Part shown: one piece after another, positions 56,635 through 64,000 of the stretch
Layout of the letters: each line of letters opens with the position of its first letter
Numbering within the stretch: position 1 is the stretch's first letter
Source of the DNA: Diploscapter coronatus
Taxonomy: Eukaryota; Nematoda; Chromadorea; Rhabditida; Rhabditidae
Length of the DNA: 64,000 nt
Direction: 5' to 3'
NCBI GenBank assembly: GCA_964036155.1
Contig: OZ038422.1
Span: forward strand, 41,501,201 to 41,565,200
Position numbers and translations under genes: made by a program
Notes under the pieces: generated by a model
Databases searched by the model: none
Told to the model about the DNA's origin: nothing
Seen by the model: only the letters and a program-made list of their open reading frames with translations

Positions 56635-58548
56635 AACTGAACTGACAGGCAGTTCGTACAACCCTGATTAAAAGAAATATTTATTTCCGTTACAATTGTC
56701 CCTCATCACTTTTGGATGTCTTCGAGAGTTGTCTGTATCACGTGCATTCAAATTAAATTATTATTTCACATTTCATTGGATAAAATTTCTATACGAAATC
56801 TGAGATTATTATAATCAAGCTTTATTTTATGCTATTTTTCCGACTTCTCGCCATTCATTCGTTTGTGGATCGTATTCTTCGATTGAATTGCAAAAAAATC
56901 CCCCGAAAGGTTTTTGAAATCTAAGTTAACAAATATTCGGTATAAAGATATGCAAAATCTTAGCTCACCCTCCGATTGCATACAATTTCCCGTTAGCGAC
57001 AACAAGCGAATGCTGATATCTTGCATGGCTCATATCAGTGATTTGAGAAATTCGACTGTTAACTGGAGCTGAGGGGTCGAAACACAGACAGGATTTGGAC
57101 CCACTACCACTAAATATATACTGATGCATTATTTATCATACAAAGTTAACTATTCAAATCCTCCAGTTATGTAAATTCTTCCATTTAGCGATGCAACTCC
57201 GAAATAAGTTCGTTTTTCTGGAAGCTCTCCAATTTCAACCCATTCTCGCTCATCATCTGATAATCGATATATCTTTCTACTTTCACCACCATCAATAACT
57301 GAATATCCATAATTACAATGATGAATATGCTATAATGTGACCGTATAAAATTCCATTGCATGTTATTGTTTGAGAACTCTTAATTGGAAGAGGAAAAGCA
57401 GGTCTTGCTTGCCATTCCCCATCTATTAAGACCTGAATTAATTATTTTATGGACTTTCATTCGACCCTATTACATCAATTCGATTCATGCCTTTATATGT
57501 TTCAGGATCCTTTCCACCCAAATAATACAATTTGTCTTTGAAATAAGCCACAGATGCATCTTCACGCCATTCAGGAGGATCTGGACCTGTAAAATTCTTT
57601 GAATCGATCATTCATGGATTTGTTGAGCAAACCTTTTGAAATTTGTCGGGTATTCAAGTCATATATTTCAAATAACTCCATATTAGAGGTAATTGCAAAA
57701 ATCGGAAATTTGAGAAATTATTCAAAATAACGAACATAAGAAATTACTTGATTCTGTGTAGTTGCTACTTCATTGATCGAAGACCTTTCATTAAACTTAG
57801 CAATATTTCCGATAGAAAGATTCTGCGAGTCAAACAGACCAACTCTTCCTTCATAACTATCATTATTCTTATAAATAACTAAATGACTAATAATAATAAT
57901 GCCTTTTCATTGCATTCCAATAAATATTAGTCCCTTACAAAAGATTAGAGGTTTATTTTCACTATTTTTTGGAATGAGTTCGGGCTTCGCAGTGGCGCCA
58001 GCGATCAGAAGACCGGCCACCAAGGAGAGGAACATCCTGAGAAAATTGAAACCATCATACTAGATATGTGAAAAATAAGCAGCACTACTTGTATAGTAAA
58101 AGAAAGACTTGATACGGGTTCTAGCAATATTATATATTGCAAATTTATGCAAACCCGTGCCTAGCCCTTTTCGCTCTTATACCACGATTATAAAAATGGC
58201 TCCTAAAATACCCCATGAAAAATAATGCTGTGATGAGCCCAAAGGCAAGAATTTATACTGCCCAGGTTTCTCTTTTTCTGATTTGTTGATAGGAACAATT
58301 GATTTATTTCTGTTAGATTGTTTCAATTAACTTGATAGAACGAAGATATTGAATTCTTGATATAAATCAAAGCGAGAAAGTGCAGCCATTTGAAAGCCGA
58401 TACCCGGCTGTTTTGATAGAAAAATAACAATTATTGAGAGACTTCAATTAATTAAACACAATTGTGGACCTTATACTCATGACGAATGATTCGATATCAG
58501 CGATCTAAGTTTTTTCTGTTCCACGCCCATCCATCCACGGTGATAAAC
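56635..58548 (-). repeat. Inverted segmental duplication, right copy (kelch gene plus flanks)
   Basis: Reverse-complement partner of 2385-4305. It includes the kelch gene, its TATA-like box near 58250 and the upstream inverted repeat. About 52 kb separates the two arms. Confidence 0.85.
56827..58035 (-). CDS. Secreted kelch-repeat protein, second copy
   Basis: Same exon order and intron phases as 2899-4117, on the minus strand. Signal peptide MFLSLVAGLLIAGATA; kelch strands DKLYYLGGKDPET, GILYVIDGGESRKIYRL, GRIYITGGFE and IEEYDPQTNEWREVG. The start (58035) follows TTTTCTCAGG, a probable trans-splice acceptor. Exon 3 differs: the acceptor used by the first copy is mutated (TTTTTGCAATTACC), and the frame is only saved if splicing uses an AG 27 nt further in (before TTATTTGAAATATATGAC), shortening the protein by nine residues. 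Stop TAA at 56827-56829 overlaps AATAAA. It may be functional or newly damaged. The paralogue differs mostly on the predicted surface loops. Confidence 0.75.
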
Positions 58549-58782
58549 TTTTATGTTTCTACATGGTATACCAGAAAAATATTCGACGAAATGTAAAAAG
58601 TAGAGAAACGAAAAGAATAAAGCGTATCTTGACCTATACAAGTTTCAGATATTGCATCGTTCTATAGAAAACTCCTATCCGCCTTCATACTTCTCATCCG
58701 CGTTTGGCTTCATCTCAGCACTCTTTGAAACGGTATTTTCAATTTCGAAGAATGCTATTTTTCGCTTTTTAAAATCATAACC

Positions 58783-58860
58783 AGAGATGTACGAACCCGG
58801 GCATTAATCAATGCCCTGGTCCGGTCCGGGTCCCAATTTTTACGGACCGCGTACATCTCT
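58783..58860. mobile_element. 78-bp palindromic repeat
   Basis: AGAGATGTACG at the left and CGTACATCTCT at the right are exact complements. Between them lies a GC-rich core with GGCATTAATCAATGCC, itself palindromic. No target duplication is evident. Probably a very small MITE, or a structured regulatory element. Confidence 0.4.
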
Positions 58861-60491
58861 GCTCTTAAATCGTAGGAAGGGCCGTGGAAAATTATGAAGT
58901 TTATTGAAGATTATTGTAAACTTAGCGCCAATCTCACCAAAACACTAAACTTTCTGCTTCTTCCAGAAAATCGAAATTTGCGCCGATCTGAAACAAATAA
59001 ACAAATTTTGAGATTAGGTGGTGCAAGTGGAAAACATTTCGTGGGGCATTAGGCATTGAGTTGCAAATCCAAAATTCCAAGTTTTAGGTAATTCTTACAT
59101 TTTAGCTACCTTTATTCACCAATAATACATGACATATCGATAAAATTCCAGGTCGGAGGATTTGGAATTTTTAAATTTAAAAAATCCAGGGCCTACGACC
59201 TCAGAAAAATAAATCCTATGATATTGCAGTTCGTAGGTATCTCACAGTTGATGATTTGTAAACGAAATCCGAAAGAAACTTGGGTAAAAAGAATAAAAAA
59301 CGAAATTTAAAAAAAAAAAATCTGCTTCTAAAATACTTAAATTTTCGATCTGGAGAAGCAAAAAATATTACAGCTAGGCCCATTTTTAAAATACTCGAGT
59401 ATCTCGGCTATTCTAAGCATGAAAGAGTTCGGGACATAGGATAAAATTTGGAATTATAGTCGACTGTTTCTAGTTCTATCTTTCAAACAAAGATAATATC
59501 TTTAATTTTTTACTCTATATCACTATACCCGAACATCATATGAAGAATAGTAAAGACGCCGAGTATTTTATTCGGACTCTACGCTATGTGTTACGTTGTT
59601 CTGTATGAAAAACTCTCAACACCTGAGGGCTATGCGGGAATTTAGAAAGAACCGAGAAGAGTTTGAAGAAATTATTGAAATGCCTCGAAAAAAGTGATAA
59701 AATGATAACTATACAAAAAATCTTATCATATCTCCATCCCAAATTTAGGAAAAATGAGTGGAGCCTATGATAGGGAAAATCAATAAATAGATAAATGATG
59801 ATAAAATTTTGCCACTGGACGAGTTTTTGATACGGTAAATGCCTAGAGAATAGATTTCTACTGGTGTTAATTTTCACTTTTATCAGGTTACGGTAGAATT
59901 TTCGGTACGCACCCTAGCCCGATAAAATTCATTAATGCCTCATAAAGCTATGAAGATCAGGGAGTTTAGAAATTAGTTTACAAAAATACCGAAATGATCA
60001 AGGGAAAAAATAGTCCACCGTAGAAAATGAAACCTAAGAAATAGACGGGTTTTAAAATTTTCAGAGAAAATAAATTAATTTTTGTCGGTAGGTCGGTGTG
60101 AAAGGCCACTTTAACACGTGAGGGAAATCAGGGAAATCGACATTGTTTGATTGAGAAAATGATAAATTTGTAAAAATTTAAATTTTCCATTAAAATAAGA
60201 AAGCTTCAAAAATAAATATAAGAAAAGTGGAATGTTTTCTTTAAAAACTGAGATTTCTTCGAAAATGATAATTATAATTTGGCAGGAGTAATGTATAACT
60301 GTAACTTAGGCATAAATAAATTACAAAAATCAATAAATTAGAAATAATTACATACAAAATAACGAAGATTTTGAGAAATTTTTGAAAAATCGAATAAGCT
60401 AAGTAAACACTTTTCCGGGTAAATCTCGATTTTTCATGGATCAAATTACCGAATTTGGTAATTTATCAATTGTTCAAACTTCAAGCGACTT
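58861..60491. other. Intergenic region 3' of the nuclear receptor gene, no gene seen
   Basis: AT-rich, with short unsupported frames on both strands. It lies between the 5' flank of the kelch copy and the receptor stop codon. Confidence 0.5.
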
Positions 60492-62315
60492 TTATTCCGC
60501 TGTGAAAAGCTCCTTGTATAAGGGCGGTAAGCGGGCTGCTGCTTCTGGACAACGGTCGCGGAATTTTCGAAGTGCCGTCGAATGGAACTGGGCTACTTCC
60601 TGAAATTTGTTCAAAATAATGTTTGTTTCAGGGGAAAAACTAATTAGAAGGTAAACATCGATTCCAATCTTATTTCAAGATTGTTTCTGTTCAAATTTAA
60701 AGATGTCTCATTTTTAAATCAATTCCAAATAAGATCTCGATTTTTTATTATATAATGCAAAATTCACACATCTCAGTTTTTCTTTTTTTCTAAAAAAATC
60801 CCCACCTTCAATCGATTTTCGATTACATTCAGGACAGTTAGTCCGGCGTCGCCCAATTTGGAAAGCATGAGCTGTGAAAGTGAATTGCGAATTTTCTCGA
60901 CGGAATGTTGCTCGTTCGATCGCTCCATTAGAATTGCGGCTGAAATTTTAATTTTTTTAAATTAAAATTTTTAGAATTACGGCATTTTTACTTTTTAAAT
61001 TTGGTAAAAAAGATTACATCAACTTTTAATGATACTAAAGAACTTCGAGAATTACTTTTCAGATTATGTTTTTTCTTTTAAAAAAATAGGGGTATCTTCT
61101 CAAATTTAGAATCACGTACCCGATAAAAGTCCCAGTTCCGCATTGTTCAGCACCATCGAGTGGAGTTCGTGAAGCAAAGAATGCACACCGGTGACGAGAC
61201 GTTGCTGAAATTCTTCGTGTTTTAGAAAATCGCAGACGAAATTTTTAAGGGTCGATTTTGAATGTTACGCACAAAGAAAAACAAATAATGGGGAATAGTT
61301 TTAAAAGTTATAAAAATCAGCTGTTTTTAGATTGTAGATAAATTTTGCACAAGTTTTCTACTTTGATTCACAATTGAAAGAATTACCTATTTATCTAAAA
61401 AATTCGAAAATTTTCAAAGTATGTCTCAAAAAGTCAAGCAATTTTAAAGAAATCGTATCTTGATGAGATTCGATATATTGATATTTGATAATATTCTAAT
61501 TTCTAGAAATCCCTTACCTCATCCGGATCATTTGGGTTAATGCAATGAATTGGAATGGTGACTTTGTCGAGGTAGAGGGACTGCGCATCTGGAACATAAC
61601 AGACGGACACCGCGATGATCGCCATCTCGAATACGCTGCCTGAAAAAAAAACGTTTAAAATATAAGTTTCGTGCGTTTTATGACATTGCAAATTTGTCTG
61701 TAGGCTGATGTAGCCTCAGCCGGTAGAGGTGTTCTTATGTAAACAGCATTAAATATCGCATAACTTACTCAGATACTACTATCTCCTTTTTCAGCGATAG
61801 TTATAAAAAAATTCGGCCTTTTCATTTTGCATTATTTAAAGAAGTTACTATCTCGAAAAAACCATATTCCCAAAATCGGCATGTTCAAATTTCTATCCAC
61901 GCTCTCCTTACCTTTCAATAGATTGATTTGTGTTTCCTGGGGCAGTTGCATGAACCCTTCGACGCACTTGGCGAATTCGATTATGGACGTGATGATCGGG
62001 GAAAGTTCATTCGCGAAATAATCCCATGCTGTGCATTGGTCCTGAAATTTGGATTTTTTTCTATTCTTCTTAGTTTTTTTTCTAAATAAATATTTATGCT
62101 AATTTCGTATTTCTTTTAAAAGTTTGATATTTCTATAATTTTTATAATAACAACAGTTCTGTTGTTTCCCTTCTGGTAAATTGAGCCGATAGCAAAATCT
62201 GCTCTTCCCAAATGGATATACGAAATCCCCTTCACAGTGGGGTATCTTCCTTCGGGCTCTTTACCACCTTTGCCGCTCCCTTATATCCATTTTATCTTTC
62301 TTTTTCTTCTTCTTT

Positions 62316-62355
<40 letters not shown>

Positions 62356-64000
62356 CTTTATCCAACCCTTATCCCTTCAGACGAGATTATGTCCGTTTAC
62401 CGCGCGCGCTAAGGGCACCAATTGTTATTTTTTGCATACAGCGACAAACAACAAAGAAAGGATTACAAAATGTTGTACGGTAAAGAAAGGCTTCAAAAAT
62501 CATGTGAATATCCGAAAATTCACTTGCTTCATAAGTATAACTGCTTTCTAACTAATCCAATTTTTGAAAATCGGGCAATTTCGTATTGTAAGGCATAAGC
62601 TTCACGAAAATAATTTTGTACCTTCTAGGGCAATCCTATGTTTGTGTATATCCCTTCATCACAACTACTAGTATAAAAGACTGAAGCTAAAGAATTTTCC
62701 CTCGATAATTAAAGTTACAATGCTTTACAGGAAAATCCTACTTATAAAATTGAATGTTTTTTTCTAGAAAATTTTGATTTTTTCACGGGAAATTACAAAG
62801 AGCTTACCATATTCTGCAGAAATCCGACGTCAGGCTCCCTTTTGACCGAGTCCGTGACCATTCTGTAGGCGTATGGATGGTTGTGCTCGAACGCTCGCGT
62901 GATCGTGGTTGTGAAATCATCTTCGACCGGCACCTGGGGCGAGGGGAAACCTTCGTTCGACTGGCCGACTGCTCCTGGAAAACAAATAGCACTATCAAAT
63001 ATGGGTAATCTGGGAAAGATAAGACATACGAGATAGTATAGGGGTAGGGTATAGGAGAAGAGTCTCGTGTGTGTGCTCTTTTCCAATACTATTTCGTCGT
63101 CCTGTTTTTTTTTTTCATTTTTCTAATATTTTTGAAAATTTCCTTTCGAAAAACCAACCATTCGGAATGGGATAGGCCGGTGTGGGGTAGCTGATGGGCG
63201 CGGTGGCGATCGCGTGAGAATAGCCATTCGCTGCATAATGGCCGTAGATTGCACTCTCGTAGCCCTGAAAATAAACGAAATGTTAGATTTTTAAATTATA
63301 AAGACGTCAAAGAAGAAATTAATATTTTAGACGGTCTAAACTATTGTTCTTATACTTTTCTGAAACGTATCTATTTTCTATGAACTTTCACTTCATCCAC
63401 ATGAAGTCTACAAATTTAAAAATTTTTCAAAAAATTTTACCTGTCCATAAGCATTGGGTTGAGTCGGTGGTGAGTAGTCCGAATAAATGTACCCCGCGCC
63501 TCCTACTTCGGCCATTTGCTTGTGGAGACGCACCTGAGAATTCAAAATAATCCTTTTTCAGATTTTAAGAAAATCACTCCATAACAGGAAAAAATATTTT
63601 AAAAGATCAATAAAAATGTTAAAACTGCACTGCAAGCATTCCGATTATATGTTTCAGGCACTTATATAGGATGCTTTACTAACTAGGTAATTTGATAAGC
63701 CGAACATTAAAAAATATTCAAATTACCCAATTATTCAGGAATTAATAAATTTCACGCAAAATATTTTGCATACAATATTAATATTTCGGGCATTTTTCAT
63801 AAGTTCCAAAAAAAAATTAGTATAATAAATAAATCGACATGCTCTTGGACAAACTCATTCAAATCAGGAGAAAAAAAACCTACATTTCTGTTAGTTTGGG
63901 GTACGATAGTCGTCGGTAGCTTGCCACCTCCACTGGACCTTTCATCTGGTGGTTGAAGTCCGACAGAAATTTCCGGCCCCGAAATTCCCGAACCAGAAGC
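60492..64000 (-). CDS. Nuclear hormone receptor, NHR-23/ROR (HR3)-like, 3' part
   Basis: A ligand-regulated transcription factor; the zinc-finger DNA-binding domain lies beyond the window. Exons on the minus strand: about 63898-64000 (Ser/Gly/Pro hinge), 63442-63532 (VRLHKQM...GYIYSDYSPPT), 63160-63266, 62810-62975, 61912-62042, 61518-61640, 61118-61205, 60806-60940 and 60492-60600. The ligand-binding domain signature is clear: SIIEFAKCVEGFMQLPQETQINLLKGS, split by one intron, then SLLHELHSMVLNNAELGLLSA and AILMERSN. The last exon ends RLPPLYKELFTAE, in which LYKELF is the AF-2 coactivator helix. The PPLYKELF ending and the IEFAK...GFM segment fit the ROR/HR3 group better than other receptors. 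In C. elegans that member (NHR-23) governs moulting; that role is inferred here only from family. Confidence 0.8.
62322..62350. repeat. CT microsatellite in a receptor intron
   Basis: About 14 CT units in the 750-nt intron before the exon with the SIIEFAK motif. Confidence 0.9.

Noticed and set aside
61700..61740. tRNA-like A-box (TAGCCTCAGCCGG) hinting at a tRNA or SINE
   Set aside because: No B-box and no cloverleaf could be drawn; left as chance similarity.

Overview
The window reads as a piece of nematode nuclear genome. It is AT-rich, the genes are cut into many short exons by mostly 40-900 nt introns with TTTCAG-like 3' ends, and four predicted start codons lie 0-1 nt after a TTTCAG/TTAG acceptor, as expected for spliced-leader trans-splicing. 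Homologies fit: astacin/CUB and C-type lectin genes, an eLRR transmembrane receptor, an NHR-23/ROR-like nuclear receptor and a complex I subunit. The species cannot be fixed from sequence alone.

Layout. 1-1.75 kb: minus-strand exons of an unrecognised gene. 2.4-4.3 kb: a gene for a small secreted kelch protein (+), repeated in inverted orientation at 56.6-58.5 kb (-). 4.5-31.5 kb: an array of three related units. Units A (5904-11323) and C (22974-28937) each encode one long secreted protein: an astacin-like domain whose zinc-binding and catalytic residues are eroded, then EGF-like, CUB, a proline-rich hinge, a short Thr/Ser linker and a C-type lectin domain. Unit B (16013-20084), between them, encodes only the lectin part, with its own signal peptide and a long mucin-like Thr/Ser stalk. 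I worked the reading frame through every exon of A, B and C; all three are open (570, 317 and 587 residues). A needs one GC-AG intron.

31.7-37.9 kb (-): a gene for an unrecognised helical, probably nuclear protein, and upstream of it a complete NDUFB7 (complex I) gene. 39.1-54.4 kb (-): one large gene for a leucine-rich-repeat, single-pass membrane protein. 60.5-64.0 kb (-): the 3' part of a nuclear receptor gene running off the window.

Mobile DNA is abundant, and comparing the three paralogous units gives empty and filled sites that define several elements exactly: a frameshifted mariner (29493-30735), a Tc1-like non-autonomous element (26354-27289), a 252-bp hairpin element with 9-bp target duplications (18611-18862) and a 154-bp hAT-like element in both A and B. 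A 1995-bp fold-back element (45336-47330) sits in an LRR intron; its middle is related to one lectin intron of A and B that is absent from C.

Best candidate for something new: the pseudo-astacin/EGF/CUB/C-type-lectin chimera and its standalone lectin relative. From composition these look like secreted, non-proteolytic recognition proteins; their function is not shown by the sequence.
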